From an uncultured Chthoniobacterales bacterium (GTDB taxonomy: Bacteria > Verrucomicrobiota > Verrucomicrobiia > Chthoniobacterales > UBA10450), in assembly GCA_955652155.1 (NCBI GenBank), contig CATPAT010000134.1, positions 1 through 18,059 on the forward strand: DNA of 18,059 nucleotides, in the 5' to 3' direction. Below are positions 7,298 through 14,850 of this stretch, piece by piece; the stretch's first letter is position 1, and each line of letters opens with the position of its first letter. A program made the translations under genes and the position numbers. The notes beneath the pieces were generated by a model, which was not told the DNA's origin, made no database searches, and was given only the letters and a program-made list of their open reading frames with translations.

Positions 7298-8101
7298 ATG
7301 CTCTTCTTTCGTTTTCTCTTTTTTTCGCTTGTTACTTCGCTCGGAGTCGTCGCCGTTCGGGGTGACGCGGTTGCGCCGCAAACCGGCGAAAAGCCAAAGC
7401 CGGCAGCCACGGCCGAGCCCGGGATCACTTTCGATTGGGTCCACGTCGACGGACCTTACGTCGCGATGACGTTCGATGACGGCCCGAGCGCAAAATTGAC
7501 GCCCAAGCTACTCGATTTGCTCGCCGCCCATCATATAGAAGCCACATTTTTCCTGATCGGCCAAAACGTTGCCGAAAATCCCGATATCGCGGCGCGGGAG
7601 GTACGCGAAGGACATGAAATCGCGAACCATAGCTGGTCGCATCCCAACCTCGCTAAGATGTCGGACGGCGGAGTGCGTGATCAGCTGCACAAAACGGAGG
7701 ACGCGATTCGAAGCGCAAGTGGTAATCGTCCAACTTTATTGCGTCCACCTTATGGTTCGATCACAGCCCGGCAAAAAAAATGGATCAACCAGGAGTTTGG
7801 TTACAAAATTGTGCTTTGGGATGTCGACCCATTGGACTGGAGAAGGCCAGGAGCGAAGGTCGTTTGCAATCGCATCATCAAAATGGCTCGCGCCGGCTCG
7901 ATTATTCTGGCGCACGACATTCATCCCGGCACGATCGAGGCGATGCCGTGCGTGCTGAACCAGCTCGAGGCCAAGGGCTTCAAATTCGTGACCGTTTCTG
8001 AATTGATCGCGATGCAAACGCCACTGCCGCCGAAACCTTCGCCATCTCCTAAATCGATCCCGCCAAAATCGACATCTCCTTCCCCCACTCCGCACGACTG
8101 A
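7298..8101 (+). CDS. exported polysaccharide deacetylase (NodB / carbohydrate esterase 4 fold)
   Basis: CE4 enzymes remove N- or O-acetyl groups from glycans such as peptidoglycan, chitin or exopolysaccharide, using one divalent metal. The protein has 267 residues. Residues 1-22 form a signal peptide (hydrophobic core LFFRFLFFSLVTSLGVVAV, then RGDA). The catalytic domain shows TFDDGP (58-63, base D60 and metal ligand D61), metal ligands H111 and H115 in NHSWSH, RPPYG (149-153), WDVDPLDW (174-181) and the catalytic His in ILAHDIH (H206), so it should be active. The last 28 residues are a Pro/Ser/Lys-rich tail, possibly a cell-wall or disordered extension. It ends 16 bp before the dynamin-like GTPase gene on the same strand, consistent with co-transcription. 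The substrate is unknown. Peptidoglycan is the default guess for a periplasmic member. Confidence 0.93.
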   Translation: MLFFRFLFFSLVTSLGVVAVRGDAVAPQTGEKPKPAATAEPGITFDWVHVDGPYVAMTFDDGPSAKLTPKLLDLLAAHHIEATFFLIGQNVAENPDIAAREVREGHEIANHSWSHPNLAKMSDGGVRDQLHKTEDAIRSASGNRPTLLRPPYGSITARQKKWINQEFGYKIVLWDVDPLDWRRPGAKVVCNRIIKMARAGSIILAHDIHPGTIEAMPCVLNQLEAKGFKFVTVSELIAMQTPLPPKPSPSPKSIPPKSTSPSPTPHD

Positions 8102-8117
8102 TTTTTGTTTTGCCGGC

Positions 8118-9836
8118 ATGATCGCCGACCGATATTTGCAGCTCAAGGGCGGACTCGAAAGCGCTCTCGCTGGATTAATTAAGCTCGGCTCGGAACTGCA
8201 GCGGCCTCCTGAAGAGATAGATACTTTGCAGGCGCTGCTGCGCGATATCAGCGATCCGTTGCTTTTTGTCGTGGTCGGTGAAGTGAAATCTGGAAAGTCT
8301 TCGCTCTTGAATGCTCTCTTCGGCAATGAATTTGCCAAGGTAGATGTTCTGCCGGCGACCGACCGCGTTTACATTTTTCGCTACGGGCCGCAAGAAAAAT
8401 CGACCGAGGTTTCACCGAAACTGACTGAGCGCCATCTGCCGATTCCGTTCCTGCGCGATTTCAACGTCGTCGATACGCCCGGGACCAACACGATGGTGAA
8501 AGAGCATCAAATGGTGGCGGAAGATTTTATGCCACGCGCTGACGTCGTCCTTTTCGTCTTCTCTGTGGCCAACCCGTGGACGCAATCCAACTGGGAATTT
8601 TTGGATTTCCTGCAAAAAACCTGGCTCAAGAACGTGATCTTTGTGCTCCAGCAAATCGATTTGCGCGAGCCGACTGAAATCGACGTGATCCATCGACATC
8701 TTCAGGACACCGCGATGCGGCGGTTGGGATTTGTCCCACCGATTTTTTCCGTGTCCGCGCGCAAAGCGCTCTTGGCCCGGACGAGTGGCCTGGATAAGGA
8801 ACGGCTTTGGGAAGAAAGCGGTTTCGCGCCCCTCGACGAGCAGATCAGCTTCATTGTGACCGAATCGAGCGCGCGGATGTTGAAGCTGCGCTCAACTTTT
8901 CAGGCAACGCGCGTTGCCCTGGAAGGATTGAATCGAGAGGTCCGCGGATTTCTCGACAAAATTGGAGCAGATGTTGCGGTGCTCGAGCGTCTGGACGCGC
9001 TATTGCAGACCCGCCGCGAACAAATGCTCCGCCAGGTCACGGCTCTTGCGCGTGAGGTGGAGAGCATCTACGAAGAAACAACAAAAGAGAGAACGATGCT
9101 GCTTCGCCAGGAATTAACTTGGTGGCGCGGATTTCAACTAGTTTGGCGCCGAACCGGCGACCATCCGGATTTGCACGCGAAGATCGAGGCCAAGCTTCGA
9201 CAATTGTTGCAATCGCAAATGCAACCGGCAGTCAGCAAATTGGAGATAGATTTGCGCGGGCTCTGGCCGCAGATGCAAGACCTCCTCGAAAATCAATTAT
9301 CGCCCGACTTACAAAAGGAGGCCCGCCAAAGCGTACCGGATTTCGCCGGTCAACGACGTGAACTCTCGGAATCAATTCAAGGGGCCCTTGTCGACATTCT
9401 AGCCGGAAAAACGCTTCAGGAACAAGTGGCCCGGTCTTATTCACAAACGGCGCTTTGGTTGCGCGTTGTTGTCGCAATAATCGCGATTGCAGGAGCGGTC
9501 GCATTTTTCGCCCGAGCGCGGAGCGCAACGGCGGCCATGGGAGCGCTTATGGTTGCGGGAATCGGCGTTGTGATTGCCGTTTTTTTAGCCTTCATCCCTC
9601 GTCGAAAAGTCCTGCGAGATTATGAACGACAATTCTCTCCAAAACGCACCGAGTTTTCCCAAACGCTCGAGAAACAGTTTGCAAAAGCGATTGATGCCTT
9701 TTGCGCGGAAATGGCCAAGAAGTTCCGCAAGTTAAGCGAAATTTGCCAAACCCGGCGCCGGCGCTACGAACCGTGGTCGCAACGAGCAGAAGAACTACAA
9801 GCAAAGCTTACCGAATTGAGGCCGCGGCTCGGTTGA
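8118..9836 (+). CDS. bacterial dynamin-like GTPase with C-terminal membrane hairpin
   Basis: The protein has 572 residues. The dynamin-type GTPase domain (about 45-255) has the P-loop GEVKSGKS (54-61), a G2 Thr in LPATDRV (T81), G3 DTPG (119-122), and QQID (178-181) at the G4 position where small GTPases carry N/TKxD. Residues 256-440 are predicted long helices with coiled-coil character (VAVLERLDALLQTRREQML; VSKLEIDLRGLWPQMQDLL), resembling a dynamin stalk. Two adjacent hydrophobic segments (about 446-464 and 474-494) form a membrane hairpin or paddle, followed by a basic helical tail (RRKVLRDYERQF, FRKLSEICQTRRRR). Such proteins remodel or tether membranes, and several protect bacteria under envelope or phage stress. 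The role here is unknown. It is transcribed with the deacetylase, which hints at an envelope function (inference). Confidence 0.9.
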   Translation: MIADRYLQLKGGLESALAGLIKLGSELQRPPEEIDTLQALLRDISDPLLFVVVGEVKSGKSSLLNALFGNEFAKVDVLPATDRVYIFRYGPQEKSTEVSPKLTERHLPIPFLRDFNVVDTPGTNTMVKEHQMVAEDFMPRADVVLFVFSVANPWTQSNWEFLDFLQKTWLKNVIFVLQQIDLREPTEIDVIHRHLQDTAMRRLGFVPPIFSVSARKALLARTSGLDKERLWEESGFAPLDEQISFIVTESSARMLKLRSTFQATRVALEGLNREVRGFLDKIGADVAVLERLDALLQTRREQMLRQVTALAREVESIYEETTKERTMLLRQELTWWRGFQLVWRRTGDHPDLHAKIEAKLRQLLQSQMQPAVSKLEIDLRGLWPQMQDLLENQLSPDLQKEARQSVPDFAGQRRELSESIQGALVDILAGKTLQEQVARSYSQTALWLRVVVAIIAIAGAVAFFARARSATAAMGALMVAGIGVVIAVFLAFIPRRKVLRDYERQFSPKRTEFSQTLEKQFAKAIDAFCAEMAKKFRKLSEICQTRRRRYEPWSQRAEELQAKLTELRPRLG

Positions 9837-9852
9837 AAAATCCGCGCGCGGA
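9836..9852 (-). terminator. weak terminator candidate after the exported barrel protein
   Basis: On minus, the 12-bp palindrome TCCGCGCGCGGA (9852-9841) can fold as a short 4-bp stem with a CGCG loop, followed by TTTTT (9840-9836). It lies just past the stop codon at 9862, between two convergent genes. The stem is short, so the call is tentative. Confidence 0.3.
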
Positions 9853-9861
9853 ATGGTGCCA

Positions 9862-10701
9862 TTATTTCTTGGCGTTGCCGGAACTGCCGCCTTGCTGCAC
9901 CAAACGCTGTTCGGCCTGGCGACGCGCAATCACGAAATGATTGTTCTCGCCATAGCTGCGCCATGGTCCGGGCGGCACGTCCTGAGTGTTCACGAACTGC
10001 CAATCGGTAACGTCAGTTGGTTGCAGTCCAAGGTAATCGCGCACCGCGGGTGAAACGTCCAAGCCGGCGCCGTGATTCAGGTTCGGCTTCGGACGTTCAT
10101 TGCCAAAGACATATTGAAAGTGATCGGTCCGAAATGGGCCGCAATCTTCCCATTGCGCGTAACAGGTGCGATTGCCTTTGCGAACTGCGATCCAGCGATG
10201 CCAGCAAACCGATTGTCCCTGCCCCATGTAGGCCTGTTTGAACCATGGAATCACCAGCGGCGCTTCCGGCTTAAATTGGCCATGGGTCACGTCGTTATAA
10301 GGTAAGGCGCAATAAAATGGATTCTGCCGCGGAACGAACGAGACCGGAATGTAGTTACGCCGCTCTGATTTCTCGGGATTATCAAAACCGCCGTAATTCC
10401 CCTGCCAATTCAAATCCCATGAGCTCCGAAAATTCGGCACCGGATTGTTTCCGCCCGCCTGTTCTCCGACCCAGAACACCGTGGTCACGATGTTTGTTTT
10501 CCATGCGAAACGCTGGATCGCCGGCCGAGAACTGGTCGGTACAAACACTTGGGGCTCGACCTTGAGCAGAGCTTGCTCGCGAAGTTTCATCGCATACTTC
10601 GCAAAATCGGCCGCCGTCGCGTAAGGCGAGCTCGATTGCTCCTCCGCCCGGAGCACACCTATGGCTCCGGTCAGGATTAAAAGGGCAATGGTTCTTCTCA
10701 T
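9862..10701 (-). CDS. exported protein with a double-psi beta-barrel-like (RlpA/3D-type) C-terminal domain
   Basis: The product has 279 residues from ATG at 10701. Residues 1-19 form a signal peptide (MRRTIALLILTGAIGVLRA, cut before EEQ), so the protein is periplasmic or secreted. The middle region (about 65-165) is aromatic-rich and unfamiliar. Residues 166-240 carry a pattern recalling the double-psi barrels of RlpA and 3D-type lytic enzymes: CWHRWIAV, AQWEDCGPF, NLNHGAGLDVSPAVRDYLGL and VTDWQFV. The DCGP and GLDxSPAV blocks supply the acidic residues typical of that fold. Cysteines 131, 166, 180 and 187 could make disulfides. A peptidoglycan-related role is an inference from fold resemblance only. 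An upstream in-frame start (10758) would put a charged stretch before the signal peptide. A GGCCA/TGGCC hairpin (10702-10716) abuts the start codon. nadB lies 113 bp upstream. Confidence 0.8.
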   Translation of the reverse strand: MRRTIALLILTGAIGVLRAEEQSSSPYATAADFAKYAMKLREQALLKVEPQVFVPTSSRPAIQRFAWKTNIVTTVFWVGEQAGGNNPVPNFRSSWDLNWQGNYGGFDNPEKSERRNYIPVSFVPRQNPFYCALPYNDVTHGQFKPEAPLVIPWFKQAYMGQGQSVCWHRWIAVRKGNRTCYAQWEDCGPFRTDHFQYVFGNERPKPNLNHGAGLDVSPAVRDYLGLQPTDVTDWQFVNTQDVPPGPWRSYGENNHFVIARRQAEQRLVQQGGSSGNAKK

Positions 10702-10814
10702 GGCCAAACGGTGGCCTGTTTCTATCCGATTTTCGCGCCTCGCGCAAGGCCTTTTCATTATGGAAAAACCAGCGCCGGTGACGGTTACAACCCCTAAAGC
10801 ACTATCTGTTCCAG

Positions 10815-12413
10815 CTATATCCGGCTCACGAGCGTATTCCGGACGTATTCTCGATCGTTTTTTTCGGGATAGTCCAGCGTGTAATGCAAACCGCGGCTTT
10901 CTTTACGGCTCAATGCCGAATCGACAATCACTGCCGCCACCGTGGCCAGATTGCGCAGTTCTAAAAGGTCCACCGATACTCTGAAGTTCCAATAAAATTC
11001 CCGGATCTCACGCTGCAGATTGCGCAGGCGCGCGCTCGCCCGCTGCAATCGCTTGTCGGTGCGCACGATTCCCACATAATCCCACATCAACCGACGGATT
11101 TCGTCCCAGTTATGATAAATCACGACCAGTTCATCGACATCTTGCACGTCGCCCGATTGCCATTCTGGTAACCAAACCGGCGGCATTGAGCGCGATGGAC
11201 GTCGCTCCCGCAGCATCGCTTCGCACGCGCGATGTGCGACCACCAAACCTTCCAGCAGCGAGTTGCTCGCCAGACGATTCGCGCCGTGCAATCCGGTGCA
11301 ACCAACTTCGCCAATTGCGTATAAGCCGGGCAGACTGGTCGCGCCGTTGACGTCAGTGTTGATTCCGCCGCATTGATAATGCGCGGCCGGCACGACCGGA
11401 ATCGGCTGCTTCGTCATGTCGATCCCAAAACGCAAACAGGTCTCGTAAATATTTGGGAACCGATTGCGCAAGAATTCCACCGGTTTGTCGGTGATATCAA
11501 GAAAAACGCATTGCGCCCCGGAGCGTTTGATCTCGGCGTCAATCGCTCGTGCCACAATATCCCGCGGCGCGAGCGAACCGCGTCGATCGTAGCGTTTCAT
11601 GAAATCTTCGCCGCGATTGTTCCGCAAAATGCCGCCTTCGCCCCGCACTGCTTCCGAAATCAAAAACGATTTCGCTTTGGGATGAAACAGACAGGTCGGG
11701 TGAAACTGAACGAATTCCATGTTCGCGATCGCCACGCCCGCGCGCCAGGCCATTGCCACGCCATCTCCGGTCGCGATGTCAGGATTGGTTGTGTAGAGAT
11801 AAACTTTGCCACAACCACCAGTCGCAAGGACGATCCGATCCGAGCGGATCGTTTCCACTTCACCGCTCTTTTCATCGAGAATGTAAATTCCGAGGCAACG
11901 ATCTTCCGCCGCAAAGCCAAGTTTCGCGGCGGTGATTAGATCGACCGCCATGTGATTTTCGAGAAGATCCACATGCGATTGGCGCTCGAGCTCGCGCAGT
12001 AATGCGTTCTCGATTTCCTTGCCGGTCACGTCCCGAACGTGAAGGACGCGTCGCTTTGAGTGTCCGCCTTCGCGACCAAGATCGAATTCGCGATGGCCGG
12101 AAACCTCGCGTTCATCGAATTGCATACCGAGCTCGACCAAATCCTGAATTCGCGCCGGAGCTTCGGTCACAATCGTGCGGACCACATTCTCGTCACATAA
12201 TCCCGCGCCGGCTTCGAGGGTGTCGCGCACGTGAAGTTCAAAAGAGTCCTCGTCGCTCGTCACACAAGCGATTCCCCCCTGCGCCCAAGCCGTGTTCGTG
12301 TCCGGCCCCTTGCGCTTGGTGATTACCGCCACCGAACCGTGCTTCGCTGCCTTGAGCGCAAAGCTAAGCCCCGCGATGCCGCTGCCGATGACAACGAAAT
12401 CGTATTACTTCAT
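10815..12413 (-). CDS. nadB: L-aspartate oxidase, with an in-frame TAA at codon 3
   Basis: NadB oxidises L-aspartate to iminoaspartate with FAD, the first step of de novo NAD synthesis. Family signatures are intact: NTAWAQGGIA, VLATGGCGKVY, MEFVQFHPT, SEAVRGEGG, PRDIVARAID, PAAHYQCGGI and HGANRLASNSLLEG. The N-terminal FAD strand YDFVVIGSGIAGLSFALKAA is also present, immediately before the remainder and in the same frame. The natural start is ATG 12413-12411, which overlaps the panC stop (ATGA), but codon 3 (12407-12405) is TAA. No ATG, GTG or TTG occurs between that stop and GTG at 12332 (codon 28). A protein started at 12332 has 505 residues and lacks GSGIAG (codons 10-15), so it should not bind FAD properly. 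Read through, the gene would have 532 codons, the usual family length. It is either a sequence error, a fresh nonsense mutation, or translated by an unusual route. Confidence 0.85.
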
Positions 12414-13237
12414 CCAAATACAATCATTTCAATAAAACGGGTTTTCCCAAAGAAAACCGCGAGCGCGAGAAGCGAGTTCGGCCCAGGCAATTCGATCGTT
12501 CGCAAAGTGTCTGCGTCGACAAGATCGACATAATCGATTCGCGCCAGCGGCGCTTCACTGATTATCTTTCGCGTAAGATCGACAATGTCTTGCGCAGATT
12601 TTTTGCCGGAATCTTTCGCGACCAGCAATGCTTTGCGCAAAACCGCCGCCTGCTTCCGCTCGTCGGCGTTCAAATACACATTGCGCGAACTGCACGCCAA
12701 TCCATCTGCTTCGCGCACCGTGGGCACCGCGACGATGTCGATCTTGTAATTCAAATCGCGCACCATTCGTCGAATGATGGCCAGCTGTTGAAAATCTTTT
12801 TCGCCAAACACGGCCGCGTCAGGTTGCAAGATGTTGAACAGTTTCGCCACCACTGTGCAAACGCCGCGGAAATGTCCCGGCCGCGATTTGCCTTCGAGCA
12901 CGTTCGACAGCGAATTTTCCTCCACAAACACGGATCGATTTTCCGGATACATCTCGATCGCGCTTGGTCGGAACAAAAGGTCGACATCCAACTTTCGGCA
13001 AAATTCTTCATCTTCTTGTTCCGGTCGCGGATAACGTTCGTAATCGCTTCCCGGCTCGAATTGGAGCGGATTTACAAAAATGCTGACGACCACTTCGCCA
13101 TTTTCGCCCGCCTGGCGGCGCGCAATTCGAATTAACTCTCCATGCGCCCTATGCAACGCCCCCATCGTCGGCACCAGGACACGCGGCCCTTTTTCCGCCC
13201 GACTCTGCGCTTGGGCGATCGTGGTTACAATCTTCAT
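12410..13237 (-). CDS. panC: pantothenate synthetase (pantoate-beta-alanine ligase)
   Basis: The enzyme condenses pantoate and beta-alanine using ATP, the last step to pantothenate (coenzyme A precursor), in the cytoplasm. The 275-residue length is normal. Motifs: PTMGALHRAH (23-32), carrying the HxxH nucleotide-binding pair with Ala in place of the usual Gly before the second His; FVNPLQF (54-60); RPGHFRGVCTVV (119-130); GEKDFQQ (145-151); and READGLACSSRN (175-186), with Cys where Met is common. The ATG at 13237 overlaps the methyltransferase stop and its TGA overlaps the nadB start, both as ATGA, so three proteins should be made in a coupled fashion from one message. No panB or panD is in the window. 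Confidence 0.96.
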   Translation of the reverse strand: MKIVTTIAQAQSRAEKGPRVLVPTMGALHRAHGELIRIARRQAGENGEVVVSIFVNPLQFEPGSDYERYPRPEQEDEEFCRKLDVDLLFRPSAIEMYPENRSVFVEENSLSNVLEGKSRPGHFRGVCTVVAKLFNILQPDAAVFGEKDFQQLAIIRRMVRDLNYKIDIVAVPTVREADGLACSSRNVYLNADERKQAAVLRKALLVAKDSGKKSAQDIVDLTRKIISEAPLARIDYVDLVDADTLRTIELPGPNSLLALAVFFGKTRFIEMIVFG

Positions 13238-13929
13238 CGTGCTTCCAACCAGATCGCTTGGCGCGCGAACGGAAAAGTTTTGTGACCGAAATTTGTCCAG
13301 CCCGCGCGCTGCGCCAATTGATTCATTTCGGAGAAGGAAAACGCGCGCGCGATGGAGAGCCGAGCATCGTGTTTGGTCATTGGCTCACGAAACACAGTCG
13401 TAGTGAGAAGATGGACGCCGATTGTGGCCATCCAACTGCGGCGCAGATCAGAAACGAGCACTAATTTGTGCGACAGCTCTCGGCAACTTTGGAGCACGCG
13501 GACCGCGTCGTCGTCACTAAAATGATGAAGCGCCAGGGTGCAGAAAACGACGTCATATCGCTCCGCTGGTCTCCATTCCAGGATGTTTCCTTCGACGAAA
13601 CTGATTTCCGGATAAGGAACGCTCAGTTTTTGCGCGATCTCGAGAGTCGCGGATTGTCGATCCAACGCATCGATTCGCAGTTCCGCCCCAATCTTGCGCC
13701 CGCACTCTGCGATCAACCGCGGAATATCGCCCGAGCCGGTGGCAAGATCGACAATTCGCAAGCGCGAGCCCGGCTTGATCCAGTGGCTGAGAAACATCGA
13801 AATCAAAGCGTAACTCCCAAACCAGCGATTGAGCTGCCGGATATTTTCAAGATCCCGCTCCAATTCGGGGGAAACCGGCTGCGGACGGTCCATCAGCTCA
13901 AGCTCGACTGGATTAAATTGCCGCTCCAT
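13234..13929 (-). CDS. class I SAM-dependent methyltransferase, substrate unknown
   Basis: The product has 231 residues from ATG at 13929. Before the fold is an N-terminal segment with RPQPVSPELERDLENIRQLNRWFGSY (split across 16-40). The SAM-binding core follows: motif I IVDLATGSGDIPRL (59-72), acidic residues D88/D90 after the second strand (LRIDALDRQ), a motif II-like GNILEW (114-119), and FCTLALHHFSDDDAV (129-143), where NPPY-type enzymes would carry their catalytic motif. HHF at this position is typical of small-molecule and lipid or quinone O- and C-methyltransferases. I recall similar proteins beside type III polyketide synthases, but none is here. An upstream start at 14064 would read through the palindromic element at 13939-13994 into the cupin gene and is rejected. 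It overlaps panC by 4 bp. Confidence 0.86.
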   Translation of the reverse strand: MERQFNPVELELMDRPQPVSPELERDLENIRQLNRWFGSYALISMFLSHWIKPGSRLRIVDLATGSGDIPRLIAECGRKIGAELRIDALDRQSATLEIAQKLSVPYPEISFVEGNILEWRPAERYDVVFCTLALHHFSDDDAVRVLQSCRELSHKLVLVSDLRRSWMATIGVHLLTTTVFREPMTKHDARLSIARAFSFSEMNQLAQRAGWTNFGHKTFPFARQAIWLEAR

Positions 13930-13938
13930 TGACGAACT

Positions 13939-13994
13939 GTAGCGGCGGTCTAGGACCGTCGCATTATTTGTCCGACGCCCCAGAGCGCCGCTAC
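13939..13994. repeat. 56-bp palindromic element (REP/MITE-like) between cupin and methyltransferase genes
   Basis: Perfect 9-bp outer arms GTAGCGGCG (13939-13947) and CGCCGCTAC (13986-13994) enclose 38 bp. Inside are two more hairpins: CGGTC-TAG-GACCG (13946-13958), and CGTCG (13957-13961) with CGACG (13973-13977). The right arm contains the TAG stop (13993-13991) of the cupin gene. The nested symmetry looks like a short non-coding palindromic repeat rather than a simple terminator, since no T-tract follows on either strand. Confidence 0.6.
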
Positions 13995-14725
13995 GAAGAA
14001 AGGAATTTTCGCCAGGATTCCGGCAGGTCTGCTGCTTCGACTTCGCTGGCGATGCGGCCTTCAAAGTCCGGCTGAAAAGTTGTGCTCGTTCCGTAAACCA
14101 TGATTACATCTTCCGAACCTTCGGCCCGAATCGCATGCGCGACGCCCGGAGGAATCACGACTCCGACGTTATTGCGGCTGCGATGATTGTCGCCATCGGC
14201 GAAAAAACGCATGCTCCGCGCGGGGAGACCAGCGCGGACGTCCCGCAAAAAGATTTCAGCGCGCCCCTGCAGAAAAAACATAATGTCCCATTGTTCGCGA
14301 TCGTACGGGCGCAGTGAATAGTTCTGCGGTTGATTGATAAACAAACGTCGCAACCATTTGTCCGCGGTCATCTCCGCTGGAATGCAGGGTGGATGAATGT
14401 GAAATCCTTTTGCGCTGTTCGCGAACATTCGCGCGGCCGACCATTGCCTCGGCCATAGCTTGATCTTGCCCAGCACTCCCTGCGCTTCACGCGCCAACTC
14501 GCCAAAGCTGCCACGATGGCGTTGTGGATGAATTTCTCGGGGAAAAATTTCAACCCCGGGGATCCAAACTTTCTTCAGCTCCGCTTTGCCGCGACCTGCA
14601 CTCAGTTCAGCGGCATCGACGCCAGATGCGGCTATTCGTTGAGCAACACTGCCGCTTTTGTAATCGCGGGGAGAGAGCGCTTTTCTTGTCCGTTCGTTGA
14701 GCCCAAGCCACAAATCTTTTTTCAT
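13991..14725 (-). CDS. cupin protein related to dTDP-4-dehydrorhamnose 3,5-epimerase (RmlC)
   Basis: The product has 244 residues. The first 50 are basic and of unclear role. From about residue 53 the pattern follows RmlC-type cupins: IPGVEIFPREIHPQRHRGSF (55-74, like the start of the epimerase barrel), FGELARE, SAKGFHIHPP (104-113, where RmlC enzymes have RGLHYQ, keeping a His at 109 and adding H111), then WDIMFFLQGRAEIFLRDVR and NNVGVVIPPGVAHAI (186-199) with a second barrel His. The fold is therefore well supported. Whether it is a true sugar epimerase is uncertain, because the catalytic HxQ-type site is altered. The stop codon lies inside the palindromic element at 13939-13994. It heads the minus-strand operon with the methyltransferase 61 bp downstream. 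The start lacks an obvious ribosome-binding site. Confidence 0.78.
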   Translation of the reverse strand: MKKDLWLGLNERTRKALSPRDYKSGSVAQRIAASGVDAAELSAGRGKAELKKVWIPGVEIFPREIHPQRHRGSFGELAREAQGVLGKIKLWPRQWSAARMFANSAKGFHIHPPCIPAEMTADKWLRRLFINQPQNYSLRPYDREQWDIMFFLQGRAEIFLRDVRAGLPARSMRFFADGDNHRSRNNVGVVIPPGVAHAIRAEGSEDVIMVYGTSTTFQPDFEGRIASEVEAADLPESWRKFLSS

Positions 14726-14850
14726 GTTATTTCGAGGAGCCGCTTACATGCCTAACGAAGCTCCGCGCGAATCGCCACATTATATTCATTGCAGCCGTGC
14801 GCAGGCAAATTTACGCTGGACGCCTTCGGCGAGCGCCCTGGCCGAGATCG

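Noticed and set aside
10764..10779. Hairpin plus T-tract after nadB on minus (ACCGGCGCTGGT then TTTT).
   Set aside because: The stem is only about 4 bp including a G-T pair, too weak to call a terminator.
12332..12334. GTG as the real start of nadB (505-residue product).
   Set aside because: It begins after the FAD-binding GSGIAG segment, which is clearly encoded just upstream in the same frame. It is kept only as a possible reinitiation site.
12405..12407. Reassignment of TAA to a sense codon in this organism.
   Set aside because: TAA ends other intact genes here at their expected lengths (hybrid kinase at 5171-5173, thioesterase at 17160-17162), so TAA is a normal stop.
13930..14064. N-terminal extension of the methyltransferase by 45 residues.
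   Set aside because: It would translate the palindromic element and the end of the cupin gene. ATG 13929 fits the family length.
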